64,000 nt of DNA from UMGS1532 sp045542355 (GCA_045542355.1 JAZQKX010000017.1:40015-104014), one strand, 5' to 3'; positions 16,504 through 25,130 are shown, counted from the first letter of the stretch. Numbers and translations are program-made. The notes: generated from the letters alone by a model not told the origin.

Positions 16504-17469
16504 ATGAAAAGCTTCACCATAGGAAAAAATGATGCGGGAACACGTCTGGACAGGTTCATGACCAAGACCGCTCCCCTGCTTCCAAAATCATTGCTTTACA
16601 AATACATACGACTCAAACGCATAAAGGTGGACGGAAAACGCGCCGAAATTTCCACAAGGCTTGAGGTCGGCTCTGTTGTTGAGGCATATATTAACGACGA
16701 GTTTTTTGAGGAAAAAGAAAAGAACTATGATTTTATGAATGCCTCGAATAAAATTGATATCGTCTACGAGGACGAGAATATAATGCTTGTGGACAAGCGT
16801 CAGGGACTTCTTGTGCACCCCGACAAAAACGAATGGAATGATACTCTCATCAGCCGTATACAGCGGTATCTATATGAAAAAGGGGAATATGACCCCGAAA
16901 ACGAAAACAGCTTTGCTCCCGCCCTCGCCAATCGTATAGACCGCAACACCGGTGGAATAGTTATGGCGGCTAAAAACTCTGAGGCTTTGCGCATACTTTG
17001 CGATAAAATCAAATATCGCGAAATTGATAAGTTCTATCTTGCCGCAATCCATGGAATCCCCAAGGAAAGAGAAGCAACCTTAGAGGGATATTTGCAGAAG
17101 AACGAGGACAAAAACATAGTATTTGTGCAAAAAAATAAAACCGATGAAAACCGAATCATCCGCACAAAATACAAGGTGCTGGAAACTCTGCAGGATACCT
17201 CGCTTATTGAGGTAGAGCTACTCACAGGCAGAACGCACCAGATAAGAGCCCACATGGCATCGATAGGACACCCTCTTTTAGGCGACGGAAAATATAGCAA
17301 AATCGGCAACACCGACCGAAAAAAAGGTTTTCGTCACCACGCACTCTACTCCTATAAGTTGCGCTTCAACTTCACAACAGACGCGGGAATACTCAACTAT
17401 CTAAACGGTAAAATCTTTACCGTGCCCCATGTTTGGTTTGGGGAGGAAATATTTGGATATAAATATTAG
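16504..17469 (+). CDS. RluA-family pseudouridine synthase
   Basis: A 321-residue RluC/RluD-type enzyme that isomerises uridine in 23S rRNA. An S4 RNA-binding domain occupies residues 10-75. The catalytic motif reads ANRIDRNTGGIVMAAKN (usually HRLDRxTSG) with the essential Asp present, and the C-terminal ELLTGRTHQIRAHMASIGHP is typical. It has its own promoter and a hairpin downstream. The exact rRNA position is not assignable from sequence alone. Confidence 0.93.
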   Translation: MKSFTIGKNDAGTRLDRFMTKTAPLLPKSLLYKYIRLKRIKVDGKRAEISTRLEVGSVVEAYINDEFFEEKEKNYDFMNASNKIDIVYEDENIMLVDKRQGLLVHPDKNEWNDTLISRIQRYLYEKGEYDPENENSFAPALANRIDRNTGGIVMAAKNSEALRILCDKIKYREIDKFYLAAIHGIPKEREATLEGYLQKNEDKNIVFVQKNKTDENRIIRTKYKVLETLQDTSLIEVELLTGRTHQIRAHMASIGHPLLGDGKYSKIGNTDRKKGFRHHALYSYKLRFNFTTDAGILNYLNGKIFTVPHVWFGEEIFGYKY

Positions 17470-17536
17470 AGCATACAGATATTTATTAGGAATGGACTTA
17501 TATTTTGATAACGAGATTATCTTACACACTCAATCA

Positions 17537-17573
17537 CAAAACCCTGTTCAATACATAATTGAACAGGGTTTTG
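17537..17573. terminator. Hairpin between convergent pseudouridine synthase and glycosidase genes
   Basis: CAAAACCCTGTTCAAT (17537-17552) pairs perfectly with ATTGAACAGGGTTTTG (17558-17573). The arm supplies T4 in both directions. Confidence 0.85.
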
Positions 17574-17623
17574 AATAATTAGTGGTATTTTACTGCCTAT
17601 TCTCTATTGACAGGCTCTTCTTA

Positions 17624-20600
17624 TCAAGAAATATAAATGATAACAACCGCAAACACACTGGGGTCGGATTCAAGACTGGCTCTCAAGGCTACCATATCAC
17701 CGGTTTTCGCATCTGCTGCGGCGGTGTACAGTCCGTTTGCGTTGACTGTGCCAGGGGCTGTTCCTGTGTATTCACTTATTCTATACACAATTTTATCATC
17801 TTCATCGCAATCAATACGTTCTGCAGTAATTTGGGTTGTGGCACCAGCTTTAATACGTCGGGTAATATTTGCATCTTTAATTTGTACCTGCTTAATAATG
17901 GGGGCTGTAGTGTAAATGTGAACCGAGTAATTTTCACCTAGGGTATCTGTAATCACGCCGCCATTGGCAGTAATTGTTTTATCAGGGCTGTTTACAGTGG
18001 CGTTTGCATCAATTACTTGAGTTTCGGCAACATAAGAAATGCGTTTAAACTCTCTGGTTTTGCCGTCGTTAATTTTGATTTCGATATCCTTTTCCACGCC
18101 ATCGTTGGTGTAGGAAGCTGTACCTGAGAAATAACCGTTGTTTTCTACCAATACGGTCATATTTTCACCATCGGGCCAGAGATACGCCGAGGTTCTGATA
18201 TCGTCACCTGTCCAGCCAGTGTAAAGCACCTTGGAACCTTTGGGCACATAATTAGAAAGCAACGATTCTTCATAGAATACTCGTTTTACTGCCTTCGCTC
18301 TTTCCTCGTTAAATGGAACCTCCCAGGCGGCGACGTTGTCGTTGTAGTTCGTCTGATTCAGCGGGTCGGGGAGATAACCGCCAACCGTTGTCCAGTTGAA
18401 GGTTCCTTTAAGTCCCGTGTTGGAAGCGGCGATGAACTGGCTTGTGGTAGAATCGTTCCATGAAAACCAGTTTTTATAGTTTGTGTCGGAAACATGACCC
18501 TGCATTTCGGTTATAATCATATTGCGGTTTGTCATTTCCGATAAGATTACATACGTGTCAAAGGCAATGGAATAGTTGTTCACAAGGTCGCCTTTTTTAT
18601 AGTAATGGTGACCTGTCCATACATCAACAGCTTCAGTGAGAATATTTTCGTTAATCTGGTATTGCAACCAATCTCTATGGATTTCGGTTTCTACAACACC
18701 ACATTCGGGACCCCAGATTTCCACCTTTTCAGCCAAGTTAAACTGATACAATTTGTCAGATGCTTTGTTTACAAGCTGTCTCCAATAAAAAGCGTCGTCA
18801 GTGCCTGACTCAAAATCCGCTAAGTTAGGCTCATTGTAGAAGGTAATCGCCTTAACATTATTGTAGTCTCTCCTATACAGCTCTTTTATAAGACTTGCCG
18901 CAGCATCGGCAAAGGCATCTAAATCCTTCGGTGCGCTCACCTTAGGATCGTCACAGGGGGTGCCAAACCAATCCTGTATACGGGTGGCGGTTTTCCAACC
19001 GAAGTTTATTTCAACATCGGTGCCTGCAACCTTCAGCATATCTAAATACTCGTAGACCGCTTCCATCCATTGACTTTCGAAGTCGTAAACACCTTTACTA
19101 TAGTTAATGTAATCGGGGTTTGCGTAGGGATCGTCGGCATAATCTTCATAGTTGCAGGTGTTGGTAACCATCCAGTCTACCTGGAACCACATTCGAGATG
19201 TACCGAGAGAAAGGGTGGACAAGCGCTCGGCATTAAGCTCGTTATACACCATATTGAAGCCGATTTTTTCCTGAACTTCGGTAGCTAAGGTAGAGGGGAA
19301 ACTGTTTGTGCCAAAGCCTATGAAATCTTCGTTCAAAACTGTTTTGGTATCAACCGTAACACGTCGTGTATCTTCGGTTGCCTTGCCGTTCTTCTGGACG
19401 GTGTACTGGCCTATCTGGAAGGGGTCGGCAGACTCTGTATAATCCACACCGTTTACTATGGCGTCAATTGTGGCTACAACATCTGTGACTTTGATTTTTT
19501 GATCAAAATCGCTATCTCCCGCCGCAAGAATTGCGGGGTCTTTAGTTCCGTTCAGCACAGCTTTTCTTGCAACAAGAACATCGCTTACTGTGTGGGTTCC
19601 TGAATAGTTAAAGTCATATTCAACGGCTATGTTGGCGGTGCTTTCTTCGCCATAACCTGTGTCGGCAACAACCTTGTCGCCACCCTTTATTTTATCACTG
19701 GGCACCTTGGGATTTCCATTTTTATCAACAACCGAAAAAGCACCAACGCCACAAAATTCGTTGACAAGGGAGTTAACCGTAGTGCCACTCTTGATGCCGC
19801 ATAAATATTCATTTTCGGAATCGTAGAATTTGTATTTGTCTTCATCAAAGTCAAGAAAACCCGATATACTGTCTACAGTGAATGCCGCAACCTCATTCAA
19901 TCTTAAAAAAGCGTTTGTTTTTGCGTTATCCCCTTGCAAAACGCCTGCAGTATAGTCATAGCAAGGGTTAAAAATGCGGATAAGGTAATAACGGGCTTTA
20001 ACTGTATGTCCTTTTGCTACGGTTATGTAATGGTCCTGAACACCGCTGTAGTTAACGCAGTCGGCAATAATATCGGAATCTTTATATAGATAATGAGAAT
20101 CATCCGGCCGAAGCTCATTGAAAGCGTAGACCCTATAGTGCATAGTTCTGAGTGCTTTTGTGGGGTGATGCTTTATGTAAAATAGGCCCAATTCCTGCTC
20201 GTCTCCTGCATCGAACAGCAAATCCACATAGTAATCATCATCGTCGATATGGCTTGTACCGTCGTGTGAAATGAATGAATAACGGCACTGTCCTGCAGTG
20301 CTGACATCACCATCGGTCAGCTTGCTCACATTGTCTGCGGTTTGGGTTATTGTAGTATATTGCATTGTCCGGTGCACCTGCTCATACCGCCCGCTGTCGG
20401 TGCTGTAGTCCCATACCCACTCAGAGTACCACTGAGTATAAGAAGAGCGTATACCTCCGTTGGTTTCGTTTTTTCCGTAAAGGAAGTTTTTGCCTGGGTC
20501 CTTAAGGTCCAGAAGCTGACTCCCTTCAAATGAGGTGGATACGTTTGTTTTTTCACAGCTATTCTCAATCTGAGGGATAACTTCTCTCTTTTCATGCTCA

Positions 20601-21265
20601 TCGCCGTAAATGCAAAGCTCACTTATACGAGGGTAGGCGTTGCCGATACCTCCTTTTGGGCTATCACTACAAGGACGAATAATCTTTAGAGCGAAGTAGT
20701 TTATATTTTTAATATCGGAGCAGGTTATAATCTGCTTGAAATTATAGTTTTCGGTATTGTTTACCCCGATGATTTTACTATCTTTTGAAAACAACTCGTG
20801 ACGATAGCGCGAAGCATATATTTCATACATACCCGTTACAAGGGTTTCATTCTTGTGGTTAATCAGACAGATTTTTTCGATATCTATGGTCTTTTCCAGA
20901 TGATATATAATTTTGTAATAAACCGAACCATCGTCGTAAAAGGTGGTTGTTCCATCTTCGTTGGATTTAGCAAACCTGATTCCACTAAAGTCACTGCTAT
21001 CTCCTGTCTTGCCATTGGTTATGTTGGCGCTACCTGGATACAGCACTTCAGTGACGCTATTAGGAGCGGAAATAGAATTAAATTCACCATACATCGGCAT
21101 CTCACCAGCAATAAGGTTTTCACCTAAATCGGTGGGTATGTCTTGATCGTTATAAAATTCAACACTAGCGCCTTCATAGGCAACTACCATAGGCACTACG
21201 TTTGCCATAGAAGCGATAATGCTGAAACACATTATAAACGCCAAATACTTCTTTAAATTTTTCAT
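17624..21265 (-). CDS. Secreted multidomain glycoside hydrolase (clan GH-A) with internal dockerin
   Basis: A 1213-residue secreted protein. A signal peptide (residues 1-29) is followed by two discoidin-like (F5/8 type C-like) regions (about 60-225 and 290-460). A dockerin type I pair of calcium loops lies near 545-605, the second reading GDSDFDQKIKVTDVV. A TIM-barrel glycosidase domain spans about 640-1040, with acid/base Glu in TFYNEPNL (about 813) and probable nucleophile Glu in IITEMQGH (about 919). A C-terminal Ig-like domain ends the protein. The GH family is not certain (GH39-like). The dockerin implies attachment to a cohesin scaffold. It has its own promoter with an inverted repeat in the leader. 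Confidence 0.85.
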   Translation of the reverse strand: MKNLKKYLAFIMCFSIIASMANVVPMVVAYEGASVEFYNDQDIPTDLGENLIAGEMPMYGEFNSISAPNSVTEVLYPGSANITNGKTGDSSDFSGIRFAKSNEDGTTTFYDDGSVYYKIIYHLEKTIDIEKICLINHKNETLVTGMYEIYASRYRHELFSKDSKIIGVNNTENYNFKQIITCSDIKNINYFALKIIRPCSDSPKGGIGNAYPRISELCIYGDEHEKREVIPQIENSCEKTNVSTSFEGSQLLDLKDPGKNFLYGKNETNGGIRSSYTQWYSEWVWDYSTDSGRYEQVHRTMQYTTITQTADNVSKLTDGDVSTAGQCRYSFISHDGTSHIDDDDYYVDLLFDAGDEQELGLFYIKHHPTKALRTMHYRVYAFNELRPDDSHYLYKDSDIIADCVNYSGVQDHYITVAKGHTVKARYYLIRIFNPCYDYTAGVLQGDNAKTNAFLRLNEVAAFTVDSISGFLDFDEDKYKFYDSENEYLCGIKSGTTVNSLVNEFCGVGAFSVVDKNGNPKVPSDKIKGGDKVVADTGYGEESTANIAVEYDFNYSGTHTVSDVLVARKAVLNGTKDPAILAAGDSDFDQKIKVTDVVATIDAIVNGVDYTESADPFQIGQYTVQKNGKATEDTRRVTVDTKTVLNEDFIGFGTNSFPSTLATEVQEKIGFNMVYNELNAERLSTLSLGTSRMWFQVDWMVTNTCNYEDYADDPYANPDYINYSKGVYDFESQWMEAVYEYLDMLKVAGTDVEINFGWKTATRIQDWFGTPCDDPKVSAPKDLDAFADAAASLIKELYRRDYNNVKAITFYNEPNLADFESGTDDAFYWRQLVNKASDKLYQFNLAEKVEIWGPECGVVETEIHRDWLQYQINENILTEAVDVWTGHHYYKKGDLVNNYSIAFDTYVILSEMTNRNMIITEMQGHVSDTNYKNWFSWNDSTTSQFIAASNTGLKGTFNWTTVGGYLPDPLNQTNYNDNVAAWEVPFNEERAKAVKRVFYEESLLSNYVPKGSKVLYTGWTGDDIRTSAYLWPDGENMTVLVENNGYFSGTASYTNDGVEKDIEIKINDGKTREFKRISYVAETQVIDANATVNSPDKTITANGGVITDTLGENYSVHIYTTAPIIKQVQIKDANITRRIKAGATTQITAERIDCDEDDKIVYRISEYTGTAPGTVNANGLYTAAADAKTGDMVALRASLESDPSVFAVVIIYIS

Positions 21266-21319
21266 TACATTACACCTCGTGCTCCTGAAAACTTTACAAT
21301 TAATACGTTAAGTGGCATA

Positions 21320-21354
21320 GAAACTGTAAATATAACATTAATATTTACAGTTTC
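21320..21354. promoter_or_regulatory. 14-bp inverted repeat in the leader of the glycosidase gene
   Basis: GAAACTGTAAATAT (21320-21333) and ATATTTACAGTTTC (21341-21354) are perfect inverted copies separated by 7 bases. It lies 55 bases before the start codon and just downstream of the promoter, the place for a repressor operator or a leader hairpin. Confidence 0.65.
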
Positions 21355-21366
21355 ATATACTGATAT

Positions 21367-21394
21367 AGTATAATAATACACCCAAAATGTTCAA
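21367..21394 (-). promoter_or_regulatory. Promoter of the glycosidase gene
   Basis: Minus strand TTGAAC (21394-21389), 16-base spacer, TATACT (21372-21367). Confidence 0.65.
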
Positions 21395-21633
21395 AAGTCA
21401 ATTTTTTTACATTTTAGTGTCAAAGAAACAACCGTAAAAGAAGTTTTCTATCCAAATATATGATTGAGGTATAAGATGACAAGAATTATAGCTTTGTGGA
21501 CTTTTTAGGTTAGTGAGGGTGACAGGTAAGGTTGCGAACATCTCCGGTAGACTAAGAAGCGAGCAAAACGAAGCACCGAGGCCAACAACTTCGACCGCGG
21601 CACTTTGTTTTGCTAGCTGTATCGTCCACAAAT
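21395..21633. other. Intergenic stretch without a supported gene
   Basis: Between the glycosidase promoter and the hairpin array. A 74-codon frame on the minus strand (21407-21631) exists but has no ribosome-binding site and a Cys/Leu/Ser-rich composition that does not look coding. Nothing else is evident. Confidence 0.5.
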
Positions 21634-21821
21634 CACGGCGTAGCCGTGTATATCATCAAAACGAAGTTTTGTATATCATCAATCGTTAAACCATTGCATA
21701 TCATCATTGCGAAAGTTTCATTTGATACACGCTTCGCGTGATGAGATACAGTCCTCACGGACTGATGATATACAACGATAGCAACGCTATCGTTGGTGAT
21801 ATGCCATTGCTTTCGCAATGG
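21634..21821. repeat. Array of six short perfect hairpins joined by a TATATCATC/GATGATATA linker
   Basis: Six perfect inverted repeats with different stems lie at 21634-21648, 21657-21671, 21728-21740, 21749-21764, 21773-21795 and 21804-21821. They are separated by near-constant linkers, TATATCATC on the left and TGATGATATAC or GTGATAT on the right. The stems have 5 to 10 pairs and mostly GAA, TTC, AAC or TTTC loops. The array directly follows the tRNA terminator and has no coding content. Confidence 0.8.
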
Positions 21822-21824
21822 ATG

Positions 21825-21855
21825 AAAAAATCTCGTTCCGTAGAACGAGATTTTT

Positions 21856-21856
<1 letters not shown>
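21825..21856 (-). terminator. Terminator of the initiator tRNA
   Basis: AAAAAATCTCGTTC (21825-21838) pairs with GAACGAGATTTTTT (21843-21856). On the minus strand the T6 run is at the end, immediately after the encoded CCA. Confidence 0.92.
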
Positions 21857-21931
<75 letters not shown>

Positions 21932-21966
21932 ATATTTAGGTTGGCTGATTTGTTTCAGCAAACATT

Positions 21967-21994
21967 ATTATAACACAGTTTTTAAAAATTGCAA
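21967..21994 (-). promoter_or_regulatory. Promoter of the initiator tRNA
   Basis: Minus strand TTGCAA (21994-21989), 16-base spacer, TATAAT (21972-21967), 35 bases before the tRNA. Confidence 0.78.
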
Positions 21995-22050
21995 GTCTTT
22001 TTTAGAAAAAATTTAATTATTTTTTCTTGTTATATATTTATATGTTTTCC

Positions 22051-22079
22051 TTGAAGAATTATTCCCAATATGATAAAAT
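22051..22079 (+). promoter_or_regulatory. Promoter of the dus gene
   Basis: TTGAAG (22051-22056), 17-base spacer, TAAAAT (22074-22079). Confidence 0.55.
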
Positions 22080-22157
22080 GTGTAGGAAGAATTTACACGG
22101 TGTGTTATATTAAGTTTAATGCAACAAAACTTCCAAAAACCTTACGGAGACAAATTA

Positions 22158-23132
22158 ATGAAAATAGGAAATATTGAGTTTTCGGGATACGCGGCATTAG
22201 CTCCCATGGCGGGGGTGGCTGACCGCGCCATGCGGGAATTGTGCATGAATTACGGTGCGGCTTTTTGCGTGAGCGAACTGATTTCAGCCAAGGGCATAAC
22301 CTTAGGCGACCGCAAATCGAAAGAATTAATGGAATGTTTTCCTGCCGAAACCCCCAAGGGTATTCAGCTTTTTGGATATGAGCCAAAAATTATGGCAGAG
22401 GCTTTGCGGGTGGCGGAAAAAGAAAGCCCCGCTTTTATTGATATAAATATGGGATGTCCTGCTCCAAAGGTTGCGGGTAACGGTGGCGGAAGCGCACTGA
22501 TGCGGGACCCGAAGTTGGCGGGTGAAATTGTCAGAGAATGTGTAAGGTCCGCCTCGGTGCCTGTTACTGTGAAAATTCGAGCGGGTTGGGATAAGCAGAA
22601 CATCACCGCGGTTGAAGTGGCGAAGCGGTGCGAGGATGCAGGGGCTTCGGCAATCACCGTTCACGGCAGGACCCGAGACCAAATGTATGCTCCGCCTGTA
22701 GATATGGATATCATCAAAGCGGTTAAGGATGCAGTCGGTGTGCCTGTGATAGGCAACGGTGATATTGATTCCCCTCAATCGGCGGCAAAGATGTATGAAT
22801 ATACGGGTTGTGATTTTATCATGGTGGGCAGAGCAGCCATGGGCAGACCCTGGATATTCGGCGGAATCAATGCCTATCTTCGCGACGGCACTATTTTACC
22901 TGAGCCACCACTAAGTGAACGCATGAGAATCATGCTAAAGGAAATCGGACTTATGATGGAATATAAGGGCGAACACACCGCTCTGTTGGAAGCCCGTAAG
23001 CACACGGGCTGGTATATGCGCGGACTCCGCGGTGCGGCGACACTCCGTCGAAAGTGCGCTGAGATTAACTGTTTTGAGGACGTAATTCAGCTGTCAAAAC
23101 TTGCCCTACAGCAGGAATTGACACAAGAATGA
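22158..23132 (+). CDS. dusB: tRNA-dihydrouridine synthase (DusB type)
   Basis: A 324-residue flavoenzyme that reduces uridine to dihydrouridine in tRNA. The FMN-binding start ALAPMAGVADRAMREL, the catalytic-Cys segment DINMGCPAPKVAGNGGGSAL, and IVGNGDI-like VPVIGNGDIDSP with MVGRAAMGRPWIF are all present. ATG 22158 is preferred because GGAGA stands 7 bases before it; the frame is open from 22119 without such a site. It is next to the initiator tRNA but divergently transcribed. Confidence 0.94.
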   Translation: MKIGNIEFSGYAALAPMAGVADRAMRELCMNYGAAFCVSELISAKGITLGDRKSKELMECFPAETPKGIQLFGYEPKIMAEALRVAEKESPAFIDINMGCPAPKVAGNGGGSALMRDPKLAGEIVRECVRSASVPVTVKIRAGWDKQNITAVEVAKRCEDAGASAITVHGRTRDQMYAPPVDMDIIKAVKDAVGVPVIGNGDIDSPQSAAKMYEYTGCDFIMVGRAAMGRPWIFGGINAYLRDGTILPEPPLSERMRIMLKEIGLMMEYKGEHTALLEARKHTGWYMRGLRGAATLRRKCAEINCFEDVIQLSKLALQQELTQE

Positions 23133-23163
23133 AAAAATAAATTATTAATTTCTGCAAAAAATA

Positions 23164-23192
23164 TTGCATATAACTGCGGGTTATATTAAAAT
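23164..23192 (+). promoter_or_regulatory. Promoter of the DUF1292 gene
   Basis: TTGCAT (23164-23169), 17-base spacer, TAAAAT (23187-23192). Confidence 0.5.
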
Positions 23193-23230
23193 ATATATGC
23201 AGTGTGATTTTAAGAAAGGAAATTTAAAAA

Positions 23231-23533
23231 ATGGACAAGAATTTAGATTATAATCCGGACATAATAACCATGGAAGACGATGAGGGCAAGGAATACACCT
23301 TTGAGGTGCTTGATGCCATTGAGTTCGAAATGGGCAGATACTTAGCCCTGCTCCCTGTTTACGACGACCCAAAAGAACAGCTTGACAGCGACGGTGAGCT
23401 GGTTATCGTAAAGGTAGAGGAAGATAACGGCGAGGAGTATTTTGTAGATATCGAGGATGACGACGAATACGAAACCGTTTCCGAAGCTTTCATCGAAAGA
23501 CTCCGCGACTTCTTCGAAATCGACGAACAGTAA
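23231..23533 (+). CDS. DUF1292 family protein
   Basis: A 100-residue, strongly acidic protein of the DUF1292 (YrzB-like) family, seen in the pattern ITMEDDEGKEYTFEVLDAIE followed by YLALLPV and a C-terminal ETVSEAFIERLRDFFE helix. Function unknown; it is widespread in Firmicutes, often next to the Holliday junction resolvase ruvX, which is not here. AAGAAAGGA precedes the ATG. Confidence 0.9.
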   Translation: MDKNLDYNPDIITMEDDEGKEYTFEVLDAIEFEMGRYLALLPVYDDPKEQLDSDGELVIVKVEEDNGEEYFVDIEDDDEYETVSEAFIERLRDFFEIDEQ

Positions 23534-23627
23534 TTTCACACTAACCATCTCCGGCAAAACTCTGTTTTTGAAATGCAAGGTGCGTACTTTACAAATATTA
23601 TTTTTCTGCATGCAAAGTAATATAACT

Positions 23628-23657
23628 GCAAATCGCAATCTGTAACTTGCGATTTGC
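23628..23657. repeat. 11-bp perfect inverted repeat before the 6S RNA candidate
   Basis: GCAAATCGCAA (23628-23638) and TTGCGATTTGC (23647-23657) with an 8-base loop, ending directly where the RNA closing stem begins. No T tract follows, so it is not a typical terminator. Confidence 0.6.
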
Positions 23658-23848
23658 AACCTGCGTTGTGCGTGGACTCTTGGAGGCTTTTATAACCCTA
23701 CAAGTAATTTTTCGGGAGTCTTTTTGCTCCCACAGTGGAGCTGCAGGCCTTACGCCTTTTGGCGGTTCAAGGAAACATGAAACTGTGGGGAAGGCACCCA
23801 CCTGTCTAACGGCAGGTTATCATAAGCCCCTTACGGCAACGCGGGTGT
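23658..23848 (+). ncRNA. ssrS: Probable 6S RNA
   Basis: A non-coding stretch whose ends pair: CCTGCGTTG (23660-23668) with CAACGCGGG (23837-23845). This gives an RNA of about 187 bases, the usual 6S length. Inside are the GGAGGCTTTT segment, a central region with CTCCCACAG facing CTGTGGGGAAGG, and the GGCACCCACCTG string that I associate with clostridial 6S RNAs. It would bind the housekeeping polymerase as an open-promoter mimic. A good terminator follows at 23886. The exact 5' end is uncertain and no clear promoter was found. Confidence 0.72.
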
Positions 23849-23885
23849 TCAGAAAATAGATGGATACATTAAAAATAAATTGCTT

Positions 23886-23920
23886 AAAACGACTCACCCA
23901 ATTCATGAGAGTCGTTTTTT
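23886..23920 (+). terminator. Terminator downstream of the 6S RNA candidate
   Basis: AAAACGACTC (23886-23895) pairs with GAGTCGTTTT (23909-23918), followed by more T. Positions 23921-24050 hold nothing that I can support. Confidence 0.85.
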
Positions 23921-24050
23921 GTTGTACTTATTTGATTCTAAGCTTATTATATTCAACTGCATTTCACAGGATTTTCAAGAATCCGTTTGTGCCTTTGAGA
24001 TGGTCTGGGTCATGGCGTAAACTACTGAACATAAACGCATAACATTAAGA

Positions 24051-24080
24051 AAAGCACCGACTGAAATCAGTCGGTGCTTT
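24051..24080 (-). terminator. Terminator of the rpsF-ssb-rpsR operon
   Basis: AAAGCACCGACTGA (24051-24064) and TCAGTCGGTGCTTT (24067-24080) are perfectly complementary. On the minus strand a TTTTCTT tract follows. Confidence 0.92.
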
Positions 24081-24092
24081 GATGATTTAAGA

Positions 24093-24332
24093 TTAGTCTG
24101 CAACGTAGGGAAGCAATGCAACGAAGCGGGCACGCTTGATAGCTACGGTAAGCTCTCTCTGGTGAGCGGCGCAGGTGCCTGTTACACGGCGGGGAAGAAT
24201 CTTTGCGCGTTCAGAAATGAACTTACGGAGACGAGCTACGTCTTTGTAATCTATAACTTCAACACGGTCAACGCAGAAGTGGCAAACCTTTTTTCTGCCC
24301 TTTCTGCGGACGGGTCTATCCATCTTTTCCAT
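24093..24332 (-). CDS. rpsR: 30S ribosomal protein S18
   Basis: A 79-residue S18 with the RRKGRKKVCHFCVDRVEVIDY start and the C-terminal RRVTGTCAAHQRELTVAIKRAR signature. The cysteines and a histidine form the zinc-binding variant site. It is the last gene of rpsF-ssb-rpsR and begins behind a perfect GGAGGT. S18 forms a heterodimer with S6 on the 30S platform. Confidence 0.96.
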   Translation of the reverse strand: MEKMDRPVRRKGRKKVCHFCVDRVEVIDYKDVARLRKFISERAKILPRRVTGTCAAHQRELTVAIKRARFVALLPYVAD

Positions 24333-24375
24333 GGTTACGAACCTCCTATAATAGTATTACACTCAATTTGTGAGA

Positions 24376-24810
24376 TTAGAACGGCAGGTCGTCGTCACCG
24401 GGGAGAGAGGAGAAATCCTCTGCGCCTGTATTTGAGAACGACGGAGCCGGTGCGGCAGTGCCCTCCTGGAAAGCGGGGGCTGCAGTGGAAGCATCTCTAC
24501 GCTCTGCAAAATGCACATTATTAGCAACCACTTCAAAAGCAGTTCTGTTGTTGCCATCCTTGTCGGTATAGCGACGGGTCTGAATAGAACCCTCAACAGC
24601 AACCAACTGACCTTTCTTGAACCATTTGGAAACAAATTCGGCTCTCTGACGCCAGGCAACAATATTGATAAAATCAGTCTGTCTTTCCTCGCCGTTTTTA
24701 TAAGCGCGGTCTACAGCCAAAGAAAAGCTGGTGACAGGAATATTGGAGCCGGTGTATCTGAGCTCGGGGTCAGCAGTAAGCCTGCCCATCAAAATTGCAG
24801 TGTTAAGCAT
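24376..24810 (-). CDS. ssb: Single-stranded DNA-binding protein
   Basis: A 144-residue SSB. The OB fold starts MLNTAILMGRLTADPELRYT and contains TDFINIVAWRQRAEFVSKW and GSIQTRRYTDKDGN. A low-complexity Ala/Pro/Ser linker leads to the acidic tip GDDDLPF, which docks replication and repair partners. It is located between rpsF and rpsR, the standard Firmicutes order. Confidence 0.97.
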   Translation of the reverse strand: MLNTAILMGRLTADPELRYTGSNIPVTSFSLAVDRAYKNGEERQTDFINIVAWRQRAEFVSKWFKKGQLVAVEGSIQTRRYTDKDGNNRTAFEVVANNVHFAERRDASTAAPAFQEGTAAPAPSFSNTGAEDFSSLPGDDDLPF

Positions 24811-24841
24811 TGTGTGACACTTCCTTCTTGTTTTTTCTTGA

Positions 24842-25123
24842 TTACTTCTTAACGATTAAGGTTCTTAATACGCCATCGGTAATCTTGGCAACACGATACA
24901 TTTCCTCGGGGAAAGCTTCGCCAGCCTCGAAGTTGTAAAGTACGTAGTAGCCTTCGCCCTCGTAGTTGATTTCATAAGCCAAGTGACGCTTGCCCCAAAC
25001 ATCAACGCTTTCGAGGGTACCGTTAGCCGCGATCAACTGCTCGAATTTCTCCTGCAGTGCGGTAGCGGCTTCCTCACCGTTTTTGAGTGTGAACACCATA
25101 ACGGCCTCGTATTTGGTAGTCAT
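24842..25123 (-). CDS. rpsF: 30S ribosomal protein S6
   Basis: A 93-residue S6 with KYEAVMVFTLKNGEEA at the start and VWGKRHLAYEINYEGEGYYV in the middle, which is diagnostic. It is the first gene of rpsF-ssb-rpsR. AAGGAGGTG precedes the ATG. Upstream there is a hairpin-bearing leader and a good promoter. Confidence 0.96.
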   Translation of the reverse strand: MTTKYEAVMVFTLKNGEEAATALQEKFEQLIAANGTLESVDVWGKRHLAYEINYEGEGYYVLYNFEAGEAFPEEMYRVAKITDGVLRTLIVKK

Positions 25124-25130
25124 CTAATTG

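Noticed and set aside
21407..21631. 74-codon frame on the minus strand before the hairpin array
   Set aside because: No ribosome-binding site, composition unlike neighbouring proteins, and it lies over the leader region of the glycosidase; treated as chance.
21634..21821. CRISPR array
   Set aside because: The repeated parts are about 9 bases and the intervening parts are palindromes of uneven length; there is no 25-40 base direct repeat and no cas gene.
23647..23859. Plus-strand 70-codon frame with no recognisable protein
   Set aside because: It coincides with the 6S RNA candidate, whose ends pair; RNA is the better explanation.
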